Shown here: piece by piece, positions 25,616 to 37,381 of the stretch
How the letters are laid out: each line of letters opens with the position of its first letter
Numbering within the stretch: the stretch's first letter is position 1
NCBI GenBank assembly: GCA_003013855.2
Contig: ML058476.1
Span: 514,011-578,010 of the forward strand
From: Liriodendron chinense
Taxonomy: Eukaryota; Streptophyta; Magnoliopsida; Magnoliales; Magnoliaceae
Length of the DNA stretch: 64,000 bases
Direction of reading: 5' to 3'
The notes under the pieces: generated by a model
Seen by the model: the letters and a program-made list of their open reading frames with translations, nothing else
What the model was told of the DNA's origin: nothing
Databases searched by the model: none
Translations under genes and position numbers: made by a program

Positions 25616-25945
25616 TTCTCTCTTCTCATCTCCTCCGTCTCTCTGCTCAACGCCTGGCCATTCCGATAGTCCCCAATCTTGTCCGACAGCCGATCGCCCC
25701 TATCCGACAACTAACCTCCCTCCAGCCCTGGGCAACACCCATTCCGTCAATCCACAAGCTCGAATTTAAGCTCGAAAGCTCGATTAAACCAAGCCAAGCC
25801 TACCAATTGAGCTCGAGCACCGAGCTGAGCCCAAGTCCAGGTCGCCCGCTAACCAAACCAAGCCAAATTATGCAAAGCTCGGTTCGGCTCAACTCGTTTA
25901 CAGCTTTAGAGGCCTCATATCTGTGAGTACACACTAGAGAATTAA
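25441..25945. other. CT-rich low-complexity stretch, right end of unit 1
   Basis: Pyrimidine-rich DNA with a pure (CT)n tract at 25562-25612, then GCTCGA-rich degenerate repeat to about 25910. Homology to unit 2 resumes at 25912 (with 50694). I see no gene. Frames through the CT tract are not evidence of coding. Confidence 0.6.
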
Positions 25946-26566
25946 GGATAGCTTTGTTTCTTCCACAGGTTTGTAATCAGGGGTGGGGAGTTAATGCAAA
26001 GCTATTTGATACTTCGGCAGAACATGACATTTGATACGCGGGCGCTCAGATATTGTATACATGGCACACGTTAAGTTATAAAAGTCACATTTCGATAATC
26101 AAACTGGTTGAATATCCTTTCCTTTACTTCTTTAGCGGTGGCAATGAGCCGAGTTTCGGTTTCGATTTTGGTTGGGCTTGGCTAGGCCCGGGCTTGACAG
26201 GACATCCATAACCCAAGGCTCCAACCAAGCCCAACCCAACCTAAAAATATTTTAGTTGAGTTTGGGCTAGCTTAGGATAGGCCTAACTTATCCCAGGATG
26301 AAAATTGATAAGAATCCTATTTTCGCTTGACTTTTTTAACATATTTATTTATCAAATGGCACGACAACACATGCATGGACATATAAATATTTTAGAGGAA
26401 CGAGTAAAGTTGTATACCAACAGAGCTAGCTAGCTGGAAAAGTCCGCTCAGCTCGACTCTGTTTAGCTTGGATTGCCTTGGCCCAAAAGGGGATTCGGAC
26501 GAGCAGAGGCCTGTTTGAAGCCAAGGTCGAGCAACAAGTAGCTCGGCTCGGCTTGAAGCTCGACCC

Positions 26567-26570
<4 letters not shown>

Positions 26571-26615
<45 letters not shown>

Positions 26616-26639
26616 TTATCTATCTATCTATCTATATAT
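26571..26639. repeat. (CT)n/(CTAT)n microsatellite
   Basis: A pure CT tract runs from 26571 to about 26613 and passes into CTAT tetranucleotides and a short TA run. It lies in degenerate GCTCGG-rich repeat sequence in unit 2. A second, shorter CT tract follows near 26730. Confidence 0.85.
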
Positions 26640-27030
26640 AATCAAAGAATCATTGGATTAAAAGGACTAAGACAACTCATATCTCCTCCCACTTGAGACC
26701 TGAGTAGAGCTCGCCCCCCTCTCACTCACTCTCTCTCTCTCTCAAAAGTTCTAACCCCCCCTCTCAATGCAAAAAATCCTTCCCCACCTTACTGCAAATG
26801 GCCACCTCCATCTCTTTTCCCTTATGAACTCATCCCTCTCTCTCATCTATCTCGACCCATGCACTTTAGCTGTTACTAAAGATAACTTGGGTTGACTCAC
26901 CTCACCTTGACCAGCTCGCTCACCTCACCTCAATCCCAGCTCTCTCACCTTGAGCCGATCCAAGATCGACTCGGGTCAAACCATCAGGCCGAGCTGAGCT
27001 AGTGTGTTGAGCTCGATCGAAGGCCAAGCC

Positions 27031-27731
27031 TGTTAGGATATAAACGATCGGCCCCGCAACGAAAGTGAGCGAGGAGCAATCAAACGAGAAACAAACACAA
27101 TGCAATCAATCAAACAAATCAATACACCCAAGAATCAATCCGAATTTTACATGGAAAAACCCCTCACGGGTAAAAAACCATGGCAAAAGCAACACCAATC
27201 CACTATGAATCAGAAGTTACAAGAGTATGAAGAAAACTTACACCAAATTCAAGCCCACAAGAGAAAACCCAAGCTCTCCAATAAGAAAACCAACGTAGCC
27301 CTTTCTCTAAAGCTCTTTTTCTCACCCTAGAACTCTCTTTCTCTCTCAACCCTTACCCATCTAGGATACCTAATTCATGTGTTACACTTCATTAAATAGA
27401 AAAAACCTGAATTAGAAACATCTTACACAAGAAACCACATAAGATCGCGTAAAAACTATGCCATTGACTTTACAGTCCGCACATGGTCGAGCGCTCGACA
27501 TATTCAAAATTTGTCGAAAGAGTTCCAGCAATAAATCCAACCACTTTCAGGCGTCCCGACCATCCACCAGGTGCCCTACCAACAGTGGTCGGGCCCCCTA
27601 TAGGCCAAAAAATAAAACAGCAAAAACAGACTTCAAAAGTCAAACCAGGTGTCCTTGGGCAGACACCCGACCACAACCCACCGGGCACCCAACACCCCCT
27701 TGTGTCCAAGATTGAAGGCAAAACTCCAACA
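27031..27731 (-). mobile_element. Solo LTR with 5-bp target duplication
   Basis: The 701-bp element runs TGTTAGGATATA..CTCCAACA and is flanked by perfect AAGCC repeats (27026-27030, 27732-27736). On the minus strand it starts TGTTGGAG. It has a TATTTAA-like box near 27390 and ends with GTGAGGGGTTTTTCCATG and TCGTTTATATCCTAACA features often seen at copia LTR ends, so I read it as minus-oriented. No internal retroelement domain adjoins it. Open frames inside it (27458-27790) are not genes. It is absent from unit 1. Confidence 0.85.
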
Positions 27732-27887
27732 AAGCCGAACTGAGCTCGAGCTGGAATTAGAGTAGGGCCGAGCTGAGTTGAGCTTGGCATAGCTCAGCTC
27801 CATGTATAGCCCTAGGACTAAAGATTCCATGCTAAAGTAAAGATTATCCCTGACTAGTTGATCCCTGACTAAAGATTATATGCTAGA

Positions 27888-28390
27888 GTAGGTGAGGTAG
27901 TGACAACCGCTTAGTGGGTGAGGCCATGATGTGGGGCCCACCTTAATGTACATGTTGTATATCCATGTTATCTATCTTTTTTGCCACCTCATTTTAAGTT
28001 ATGGTCCAAAAAATGAGGCAAATCCAAATCTCAGGTGGACCATATGGTAGGAATTGAACTCCCATCATTAAAAATGTTTTAAGGGCCACAAAATTTGTAG
28101 ATCAAGCTCCCATTTGTCTTTTCCTTTCATCCAGGTCTATGCTACCTTATCAATAGGTTGAATTGAAAATAAACATTACATTGGGCCTTAGGAAGTTTTT
28201 AATGTTGGGAGTTCAATTACCATTGTTTTCCTCGAGTGTGGTCCACGTTAGATTTGGATCTGCGTCATTTTTTGGGACCATGGCCTAAAATGAGCTAGCA
28301 AAATGGATGGACAACATCGATATAAAAGACGTGCAGGTGCACCCCCATTATCAAGGCCTCACCCTAAGTTGTTACTCTTACCTCACCTAC
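27888..28390. mobile_element. Long-TIR MITE, unit 2 copy
   Basis: The ends are GAGTAGGTGAGGTAGTGACAA and 'ttgttactcttacctcacctac', inverted complements. It corresponds to 13235-13710 in unit 1. The interior landmarks match ('aatgaggcaaatccaaatctcaggtgg'). Confidence 0.7.
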
Positions 28391-28429
28391 CCTAAGGATG
28401 AGTTGATTCCAGCAAAATCCGATTTTAAC

Positions 28430-29580
28430 TGGTATGTTTGGTGGCAAATTCTAGCCAAACAAGATTCCATCTAGAAACCTAAGGGCCTGCCAGGTTTCAT
28501 TCGTAACTTGCTGTTTCGTTGAAAACGGTGCAATCTAGATTGTGTGCCAACCGTTGCTTGTGGCATGGCCCACTTGGGCTTCAGATCCACCTGAGAACCT
28601 TACCCCTAGCCTATTATAGTCCTGCAAGACAGATGGCCAGGTTGGATGGCAAATAAACATTATAGTGGGCCCTAGGAAGTTTTTAATGGTGGACATTCAA
28701 TCAACACTGTTTTCCTATGGTGTGGCCCACTTGGGATTTAGATCTACCTCATTTTTTGTCCAATGCCCTTAATTGAGATTTCAAAACTAATGTACTATTG
28801 AGATATAAAACATATACAACATAGATGTACAACGCATACATGGAGGTGGTGATGCTCACTTCCGACTCTTTTCCCTTCCGTAGAAACGGTCGCCCACATC
28901 GTTTCCACTAATCCCAATTCCACTCAATTTAGGTTTCTAGACAGAATCCTCTTTGGCTGGAACTTGCCACCAAACACCCTAGTTAAAATCGAATTCTACT
29001 GGAATCCAGATTTTAAGCTAAAAATGTGTTTCCATATGACAACCAAATAGGCCCTAAATTTCTAGTGGAAATGGTGTGGGGATCATTTCTAAGGAAGGGA
29101 AAAGACGCAGAAGTGAGCATCAACCACCTCTATCTATGCATTGTACATCTATGATGTATGTGTTTTATATCCACACGGGCCATCCATTTTGAGAGCTCCA
29201 TTAAGGGCATTAGACAAAAAATGAGGCAGATCTAAATCTCAAGTGGACCACACCACAGGAAATCAGTGTTGATTGAACGTCCACCATTAAAAACCTCCTA
29301 GGGCCCACTATAATGTTTATTTGTCATCCAACCTGGACATCTGTCTTGCGGGACTACTATAGGTCAGGGGTCAAGTTCTTAGGCGGATCCGAAGCCCAAG
29401 TGGACCATGCCACAAGCAATGGTTGAAACAGAATCTAGATTATACAGTTTTTAAGCAAACAACAAGTTCAGATGGAATCTTGATTTCCAATCTAGTTTCT
29501 ACAATTTTGGATTCCAACACTGGAATCTGAATTTTCTCTAGAATCTGAATTCTGCAACCAAACAGGCCCTAACAGTCGGC
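28430..29580. mobile_element. Nested MITE cluster with TTTGGTGGCAAATTC ends
   Basis: The left side has 'tgtttggtggcaaattctagcc', and its complement appears at about 28970 ('ggctggaacttgccaccaaaca'). A second such module closes near 29570 with 'caaccaaacaggccct'. Between them lie two GTGGGC-family half elements (about 28560-28870 and 29070-29420) in inverted order. The pieces are clear but the nesting order is not. No gene is present. Confidence 0.5.
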
Positions 29581-30595
29581 CAAGTGAATGGGCTTCCAGA
29601 CCTCTTTAGTCCAAGCTCTTATAAACATGCTTGAAATTTAAGCACGACCCTAGCTCTTCGGCCTGATACTCCAAGCCCAGCTTAACTCGAGGCAAGCCAG
29701 GCCCAACAACCCATAGGACCAACCTAACCCATTGACACACCTACTTGAATATTTTGAAGGGAGAGAGGGTGTAAAGCATTGGAGTGCTTGGATGCCCACC
29801 ATCCCGGGCATGTCTCCACTTGAGCTAAGGAGAGAGAGTGAGCAAGTGGACTAGGGCCACACTTTCCCACATCCACACACCCTTGTGGGTGGGGTCCACT
29901 TCATGGATGATTCAAGTCAGATCTCACCTTTATCAGAATTTTGATAGAGGTTTTCAACTCTCCGCATATGAGATAGATACATGAGAGATTTCTTACATTA
30001 GGAGATTGACAACAACCATGGGTATACTGTAGAGTACTTTTTTTTTTTTTTTAATTGTTATTCTTTTCTATAAACACAGGTTAAATGTAGATGGGGTTCC
30101 AGTTAAAATATGAATTAAACTTTCCAAAAGCCTTTTTCTTTTCCATTCATTTATAATTAAAATCTATCAAAATTACTGATGTCATATTTGTAGAACATAA
30201 CACAAACGAAGTCTTAGTCACGTTGGATCAAATGAATTGAGACCAAGCCCAACCAAAACATTGATCAGGCCATGTATGCAAAGCCCAAACCAGCCTAGAT
30301 AGTAAGTCCAAGCTCACCCAAAGTTAGGTCAGGCTCGTAGGCCCATTGCCACCCTTAACTTCCTGGACACTTGCTGCTGAAATACGACCATTGGATTTTT
30401 ATTTTTATTTTTATTTTCATTTTTGACCGTCCAATGTCCACCAATTCGATCGATAATCAACTATGTTTTATTTCTTGCTCATGATACATGTAAACTGGGA
30501 CCCAAAATTGGGTGGTTTAATTTGGATTACTTTTAGTTCTATCTCAAGTAATTATACGATTAAATAATTTTAAGTGAATGCAACTCATCCATCAC

Positions 30596-30775
30596 TGTCT
30601 CTCACCTGCTAGCCCAGCTGGAAGACGCCTAGGTGTTTCAATAGCAGGTCTCAGGCTCAAGTGCTAAGTAGACACACTAACCTGGTGGGTGGGTGCATCA
30701 TGTGACTAACCAAGTGGGTGCGTTGCCCAGCTAATAGGGTGGGTGTGCGTTGCATGACTGACTAAAAAAAATATT
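30596..30775 (+). mobile_element. tRNA-derived SINE with 14-bp target duplication
   Basis: AACTCATCCATCAC (30582-30595) and AAATCATCCATCAC (30776-30789) flank a 180-bp insert with a box-A-like TAGCCCAGCTGGAAGAC, a box-B-like GGTCTCAGGCTCAAG, and an A-rich end. Unit 1 has one uninterrupted copy of the site (AAATCATCCATCACGC near 15288), so insertion followed the duplication. Confidence 0.8.
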
Positions 30776-30983
30776 AAATCATCCATCACGCTCTACGGTT
30801 CTCTCTTGATGAGACCCAGCCATATGCTTTGTGGCTAGATACATTCGAAGCTGCCTAACCGTACACTTGGTGCATATCTCCAAACCGAATAGGTAATTTG
30901 CCCTTTTTATAATGGGCCCCCACGTTTGAAAAGCTCATATGATGCTTTTTCTTTAGTTCATGCTAGGAGTTACAGGAATCTAG

Positions 30984-31418
30984 TGTTAATCTTGATATTG
31001 CGGAATAATCGGATCGTCAATGCATCAACAATGGAGATTCCATATTATAATCATAAAGCCATACCTGATTGAGAAGACATTCCCGATGCCTGGCCGAGAA
31101 GAGCTCTTGGTCTTCCGCACCACTCAATGGGACTAGCGTTTTCTCTTGTGTGTTGGTGAGGGGACCAAGACATATATTTATAGAAAAGAGGGCCAGAGAA
31201 GCTTACCCATTACACTTCTCTCCTCTAGGGTCTCCACGCTGTAGGTTTCCATATCTGGCTTAATAACCGCGAATAGGGAACACGGTCCAAGCGTCCCACC
31301 CCAAACCTATTTGTAATGATCACAACTATAGTGGGGCCCACTGAATCGCTCAATCTGAATAATCCAACGGTCATGATCTAAACCGATGATTATGTGTGGC
31401 CCACCTAATGGAGTTACA
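30984..31418 (-). repeat. 3' LTR of the copia element
   Basis: 435 bp. On the minus strand it starts TGTAACTCCATTAG directly after the polypurine tract and ends CAATATCAAGATTAACA. It keeps a TATAAATATA promoter box (31173-31182, minus strand), which the 5' LTR has lost. Confidence 0.85.
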
Positions 31419-31430
31419 TTCTCCCACTTG
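31419..31430 (-). promoter_or_regulatory. Polypurine tract of the copia element
   Basis: CAAGTGGGAGAA on the minus strand abuts the TG of the 3' LTR, the usual site for priming plus-strand synthesis in copia elements. Confidence 0.75.
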
Positions 31431-31927
31431 GGCTACACTGATCTCTGAAGGAAAATAAAACATTTTATTTTATTTTGTGAAAAAATATTTTATAAAACGC
31501 ATTTGTTTCAAAAGTTCCTAATAGGTACCCTACTGATTTCAAAACAATACCGTTGGATAATTATGAGCAACGCTTGTCAGATCCGGTCCATCAAGACCAC
31601 TGATACTGAATCGTGATAGTCAACACAACATTTAATATTTTCGAAGTGTGACGAATCACGATCACAAATACCAATAGCCTTAATGACATGGATCAATGAT
31701 ATGGGGTGTGGTACGAAGATTACACGTCTTATGTGATCATATGTGCTTATCTTCAAGTAGTCCTTCTGAACGTGTCTCCAAGACACAAACCAAAGTCTTG
31801 CTTACTCAAAACTAAATGTGCACTCTAAAGGAGAAACAAGATATAAACTGAAAAATAGAATCATCAATGCATAAAAGATATCTCTAAAAATGTCTGGACA
31901 TAATCGGATCATATATGAAAACTCCCA

Positions 31928-34900
31928 CTACTGAAATACATCCTTGGGATCAACAACTCCCATAGACGTCATAAACTCCTTAAAGAGCGTGATAGAAAGG
32001 CCTTTAGTGAGAGGATCCGCTATCATCTGCCTTGTGCCGATGAGTTCTACAGACACTTGACAATTCTGAACTCTCTCCTTCACAACAAGGTATTTAATGT
32101 CAATGTGCTTTGACCTCGATGAATGCTTGTTGTTGTTGGAGAAGTTAACTGCAGCTGAACTATCACAATAGATTTTCAATGGTTTCGGGATTATCTGCAC
32201 AACCCATAAACCTGAGAACAAACTCTGAAGTCAGACCGCCCGATTCGTGACTTCATGACAAGCTACATACTCTGCCTCCATGGTAGATGATGTCGTAATC
32301 AACTATTTCACGCTCTTTCATGATATGGCTCCACCAACCATCATAAATACATAGACAACCAGTAAAATCTGCATCTGTATATCCTACCAACTCCAAATGG
32401 TCGGATTTCCTGTATGTGAGTTCGAAGTCATTTGTCCTTTGTAGGTAGTGCAATACTTTCTTTACAGCTATCCAGTGATTCATTCCTGGATTGCTAAGGT
32501 ACCTGCCCAACATTCCAACCACAAAAGCAATATCTGGACGCGTACAGACCTGAACATACATGATGCTCCTTACTGCTGACGCATACGGAATAGCTTTCAT
32601 CTTGTCCTTTTCTAGGTCATTCTTAGGACACTAAAATTGACCAAACTTGTCACCTTTTACAATAGGTGCTTGGCCAGGAACACAACCTTGCATGTCAAAC
32701 CTTTTGAGAACTCTATCAATATAGGCCATCTGCGACAGGCCAAGTAATCCACGTGGTCTGTCTCAGCTAATCTGAATGCCGATGACAAAGGAGGTATCAC
32801 CAAGATCTTTCATCTCAAAATTTTGAGATAAAAATTTCTTAGTTTCACGCAACAATCCAATATCACTACTGGCCAATAAAATGTCGTCAACATACAAGAC
32901 CAAAATGATAAACTTACTCCCACTGATTTTCACATATATGCACTCATCCGCAGTGTTTTCAATTAAACCATATGAGGAAACGACTTCATGGAACTTTAGG
33001 TACCACTGTCGTAATGCATGTTTCAACCCATAAATGGACCTCTTAAGTTTGCAGACCAGATGTTCTGAGCCTTTGGCTTTAAAACATTCTTGCTGCAACA
33101 TATATACGTTCTCCATTAAATCTTCATTGAGGAACGCAGTTTTCACGTCCATTTGATGTAGCTTCAGATCCATATGAGCCACAAGAGCCATAATGATCCT
33201 AAATGAGTCTTTCTTAGATACAGGCGAGAAAGTCTCCTTAAAGTCAATACCCTCACGCTGAGTAAAACCCTTTGCAACTAGCCTGGCTTTATACCTTTCG
33301 ATATCGCCCTTAGAGTCCCGTTTGGTTTTAAATACTCATTTGCAACCAATCGGCCTAATCCCTTCAAGCAATTCAACAAGGTCCCAGACTTTGTTGTCCT
33401 TCATGGATTTCAATTCATCATTTATGCCATCGAACCAATGAGAAGAATTCGCTTTAACCTGTGAAAGGGACACAGGATCTTTTCAACCCCAATGTCAAAC
33501 TCATGCTCCTGCAAATAGACGATGTAATCGTTTGGTATTGCAGATCTTCTCTCTCTATGTGATCGTCTTAATGGCTCATTATTATGAATTGGGTTTTCCA
33601 TTTCCTCATCAGTGGGTTATATTTGAGGCTCTTCATAGTCATCCATAGGGATCTCAGTATCCACTGCTGGACGGACAACCACGTTACTCTGAATGATTGT
33701 GGTAGGAATCACAATCCGCTCTTCCTCAATACAATACTCTTAAATTTTTGCTCCCACTATCTTCAGTGTTCTCAATAAACCTAGCATTCGCAGTCTCAAT
33801 GACTCTCATGGAATATGATGAACAATAAAATCTGAATCCTTTTGATCTTTCTGGGTATCCAATAAAAAAGCAACTAACAGCTCTAAGGTCAAGCTTTCTT
33901 TCATGCGGGTTATACGGTTTGGCTTCTGCAGAACAACCCCATACATGAAAATATTGTAGACTAGGCTTTCACCCTGTTCACAATTCGTATGGAGTTTTCA
34001 TTACGGCCTTACTTGGGACCCTATTAAGGATATGCACAACCGTTTTCAACGCATCACCCCACAAAGATTTTGGCAACGTAGAATTACTAATCATAGATCG
34101 CACCATGTCCTTTAAGGTGCGATTACGCCTTTCCACTACACCATTCTGCTCTAGAGTACCAGGCATGGTGTACTGGGCGACGATGCCACAATCTTGTAGG
34201 TATCTAGCGAATGGACCTGGATTACGGTCAGATTCGTCATACCTTCCGTAGTACTCACCACCACGGTTGGATCTAACAACTTTGATCTTTCTGTCGAGTT
34301 AATTCTCGACTTCAGCCTTATAGATCTTAAATGTATCCAGGGCGTCTGATTTTTCGTTAATAAGGTATAAGTACCCATAACGAGAATAGTCATCTATAAA
34401 AGTGATAAAATACTTCTGCCCATTCCAGGATGTTGTAGGGAACGGTCCGCAGATGTCTGTATGAATCACTTCTAAGAGTCCTACGCTCCTAGTGGCACCA
34501 TTTTTCCTTATTCTAATCAGTTTACCTTTAATGCAATCAATACAAACCCCAAAGTCTGAGAAGTCCAAGGAGTGAAGAATTCCTTTACACACAAGCCCTT
34601 CCAATCTCTCACGAGAGATGTGGCCTAATCGCCTTTGTCACAGCATGGAGGAATTCTCACAATATAAACTTCGTTTAACGCTTTTAGTGTTTACATATGA
34701 GGAGTTAATGCTGTATGCATGTGAAACATCTAAATCTAGCTGATAAAGGTTATTAACTAAAATGTCAGAACCAATCACAGTTGAATCATAGCAAATACTT
34801 AATTTTTCATTTGCAAATTTAAACTCATAACCATATTTGCCTAAACGAGAAATGGAAACCAAATTGCGCCTTATAGAAGGCACACAAACAATATCTACTA

Positions 34901-35031
34901 GATCAAGAAAGTGTCCTGACGATAACCTAAGCCTACAGACTCCAATAGCTTCTACGTTTACGCTAATGTTGTTCCCCATATGGACTGATCTCTCTGCATC
35001 AGTTGGCGTCCGACTTTGGAGCATATCCTGC
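31928..35031 (-). pseudogene. Copia pol remnant: integrase, reverse transcriptase, RNase H
   Basis: This is the left part of pol, downstream of the nested insert. From 35031 down come a protease-linked segment (RNLVSISRL), a GAG-pre-integrase HISRERLEG with CIDC, integrase with HTDICGPF and FIDDYSRY and the glutamate region EQNGVVERRNRTL (33978-34604), reverse transcriptase with MDVKTAFLN and YVDDILLAS (about 32763-33400), and RNase H with YCDSSAAV and ADPLTKGL (31928-32221). Internal stops include a TGA after IQIS near 32768 and a TGA in place of the Trp of the GCKWVFKTK motif near 33340. Several frame changes split the reading. It is not functional. Confidence 0.88.
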
Positions 35032-35984
35032 TGTTAGAACTAGAGAAATGAACATCCTCTGGAATGTGGGGTTTTGCTGATCTGGGGGTTCTGAATATAG
35101 AAACATTCGTAGACAATCACAGGCATTCACAAAATATACAAGAGAAGAGATATCGCAAGGCGAATTTTATTCCAGAGATTCTGAGATCTTGTACATTCCA
35201 TGCCGTGATCTGGCACGAGCCCTTAATTACATCGAATGATCGATGACCCTTGATTAAAAGGCAAAAGACTAGTCAGCGGGGACTATGCTCTCAGAGTTCA
35301 TTGGTCATGGAGACCTGTGTTTTGGCGGTCGCGGAGACCTGTATTTGTATGGTCGCGGAGACCTGTGTTTGTATGGTCGCGGAGACCTGTATTTGTTATA
35401 GACTGATCCACCTTTGTACGAGTCGGATGTCTATGTCCCATATTTTGACCGGAGATCCGGGCTGAGACTGTCAGGGTTTATGGCTGAGATGGACGACTCT
35501 GGGCCCGCGCCTGTCAATGTAGGGACAGGTGACCTCGGGAAGTCCGTTCTACAGTTGTGTGTACCTGCGCAGCTCAACCAGCGGATGCCGTTTGGATGGG
35601 TAGGGCATCGACTGTTCTTGGAATATCAGTTTTTTAACAGATTGTGTGTGATAGTTTAGAACTCTCCTGGTGTGGTTTATCGTGTTAACCATAGTCCCAT
35701 TTGCTTAGTCCGGACCTGGATTCGGGTCATATTATGATAGTACACGTAATGATGATGCATCAGTATGATTCTGGGCGCCGGCGGCCTCTTTTCGGAAGAA
35801 TTGTTCCATTCAGCTCGTTGGGTCGGATCGGACTCCGAAGGCTTGTGTTCTGCTCATTGGGTAGCCCGGATGGGTCGTTTGACTGCTCCATTGCGTCCGG
35901 AACGCTCGAAATACCCAAAATAGGCTCAAACGGGGCTTAAAAATGTTATCAAATGAGGATTTAAGGGTGCTGGAATGAATGCGC

Positions 35985-36640
35985 AAAGCGCTGATTTTTG
36001 CGATCCGCTGGCCTGATTTTATTGATGCGCTGGGGCCAGTGCGTCCATAAATGATTTTCATGATGCGCCGGGTAATTTTATGACGCGCTGGAGCCAGTGC
36101 GTCCTTAAAATCTAATTTTTCGATCCGCTGGCCTGTTTTTTGACGCGCTGGGGCCAGTGCGTCCTAAAATTATAATTTCCTGATGCGCTGGGCTATTTTG
36201 CGACGCGCTGGGGCCAGTGCGTCCTTAAAATAGTTTTGACCTGATAACTTGTATTTTTCTGATCCGCTGCGCTATTTTGCGACGCTCTAGGGCCAGTGCG
36301 TCCTAAAATTATAATTTCCTGACGCGCTGGGCTATTTTGCGACGCGCTGGGGCCAGTGCGTCCTTAAAATAGTTTTGACCTGATAACTTGTATTTTTCTG
36401 ATCCGCTGCGCTATTTTGCGACGCGCTGGGGCCAGTGCGTCCTAAAATTATAATTTTCTGACGCGCTGGGCTATTTTGCGACGCGCTGGGGCCAGTGCGT
36501 CCTTAAAATAGTTTTGACCTGATAACTTGTATTTTTCTGATCCGCTGCGCTATTTTGCGACGCGCTGGGGCCAGTGCGTCCTAAAATTATAATTTCCTGA
36601 CGCGCTGGGTCACTTTTATGATGCGCTGGGACCGGCGCAT
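35985..36640. repeat. 139-bp tandem array of palindromic GACGCGCTGG units
   Basis: The phrase TAGTTTTGACCTGATAACTT recurs at 36231, 36370 and 36509, a strict 139-bp period. Each period holds two hairpin cores GACGCGCTGG-GG-CCAGTGCGTC (one G-T style mismatch) separated by A/T-rich spacers. Looser units extend left to 35985. A shorter related array (about 39-bp period, GATGCGCTGG..GCAGTGCGCCC) lies at 36970-37090 on the other side of the TATA box. Confidence 0.85.
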
Positions 36641-36809
36641 CGGAAAAAGATGACTTAGTCATTCCTCCAGACCTGGTATGATCGGAGGTGCGATTTCCGG
36701 CGAGGGGTTCCGGTGGTCAGAGAAGGATTCCAGCGATCGGCAAAGGTCTTCCGGCGACGAGGTCCTCTCTCTCTCTTGCTGAATGATGCAAATGAGGTGG
36801 TGGGCGGGG

Positions 36810-36817
36810 TATTTATA
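36810..36817 (-). promoter_or_regulatory. TATA box of the nested LTR
   Basis: TATAAATA, followed by CCCCGCC on the minus strand. Its position inside the insert supports reading the insert as a minus-oriented LTR. Confidence 0.5.
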
Positions 36818-37381
36818 GGTATCGTCGTCCAATAAGCGGTCGACACGTGTAGCGCGTCGAGAAAATGAGTCGGCGCGTCGATAAATGCGCTCGGCGCGTC
36901 GCGAAATGATCGGAGTCCAGAAGTTGGTTTACAGGACGCGCCAGCTGCCAGCGCATCCTGAAATTAACTGATTTTTTGGATGCGCTGGGTGAATTTTTGG
37001 ATGCGCTGGGGGCAGTGCGCCCTTAAATGCATTTTTTGGATGCGCTGGAGGCAGTGCGCCCTTAAATGCATTTTTTGGATGCGCTGGGCATATTCGTGTC
37101 CCACAGATTTAGGTTTTGCAGGGTAGGTTTGCGGGGTCCGCCTCGCGATGATGCCGATGCAACTGCTCCTATTTTCCTTCATAATTGAGGTACTTCCCAA
37201 TTTGGACAGTTTTGGTCACGGTGTCGGTGGGGTCACTACCGCCCAATTTCATGCTTGAGGCAAATCTGATGCGTGTGTCCGTGATGCGTGCCGCATTTTG
37301 ATGCACTGGCCCCAATCTGACCCGAGTGGAGGGTTTTGGCTTCGGATCATCATTTCGGGATCCTCACTTTTGGACCCCACA

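Larger units (their letters stand above)
12046..25950. repeat. Tandem segmental duplication, unit 1
   Basis: This unit matches 25946-50734 in the same order and orientation. Collinear blocks are 12054-12230 with 25955-26120, 13250-13700 with 27900-28380, 15070-15345 with 30350-30830, 16240-16321 with 30905-30979, 16521-20260 with 40870-48215 (the dioxygenase gene), 20270-20750 with 48755-49215, 24030-24905 with 49850-50630, and 25912-25948 with 50694-50733. The left end falls 57 bases upstream of the GatA ATG. GGAGA occurs at the left end (12046-12050) and at the outer right end (50730-50734), and GGATA lies at the junction. Confidence 0.85.
35032..37381 (-). mobile_element. Nested 2.35-kb solo-LTR-like insertion with internal satellite
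   Basis: It splits the copia frame between CNFMQA (37390 side) and the sequence resuming at 35031. On the minus strand it starts TGTGGGGTCC and ends GTTCTAACA, has a TATAAATA at 36810-36817, and has no coding domain. This is what a large solo LTR looks like. CCTGC lies directly left (35027-35031), and a CCTGC also lies at 37385-37389. Using it as the target duplication leaves three unexplained bases (37382-37384). The interior holds the GCGCTGG satellite and, at 35300-35400, three copies of a 'gcggagacctgt' unit. Confidence 0.65.

Noticed and set aside
27458..27830. Cluster of open frames of 65-106 residues on both strands
   Set aside because: They fall inside or at the edge of the solo LTR 27031-27731, which is GC-rich and stop-poor there. 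No domain is present.
35250..35465. 71-residue frame with repeated CVLAVAETC/CICMVAETC
   Set aside because: The periodicity comes from three copies of a 'gcggagacctgt' DNA repeat in the nested LTR, not from a cysteine-rich peptide gene.
35940..36640. CRISPR-like array of regularly spaced palindromes
   Set aside because: The spacers are themselves repeated (139-bp period), the host is a plant, and there are no cas genes. It is a satellite in an LTR.
36471..37200. Minus-strand frames with repeated GRTGPSAS or QRIQKMHLRAH
   Set aside because: These are translations of the GCGCTGG satellite. The repeat is at the DNA level and all frames show it.
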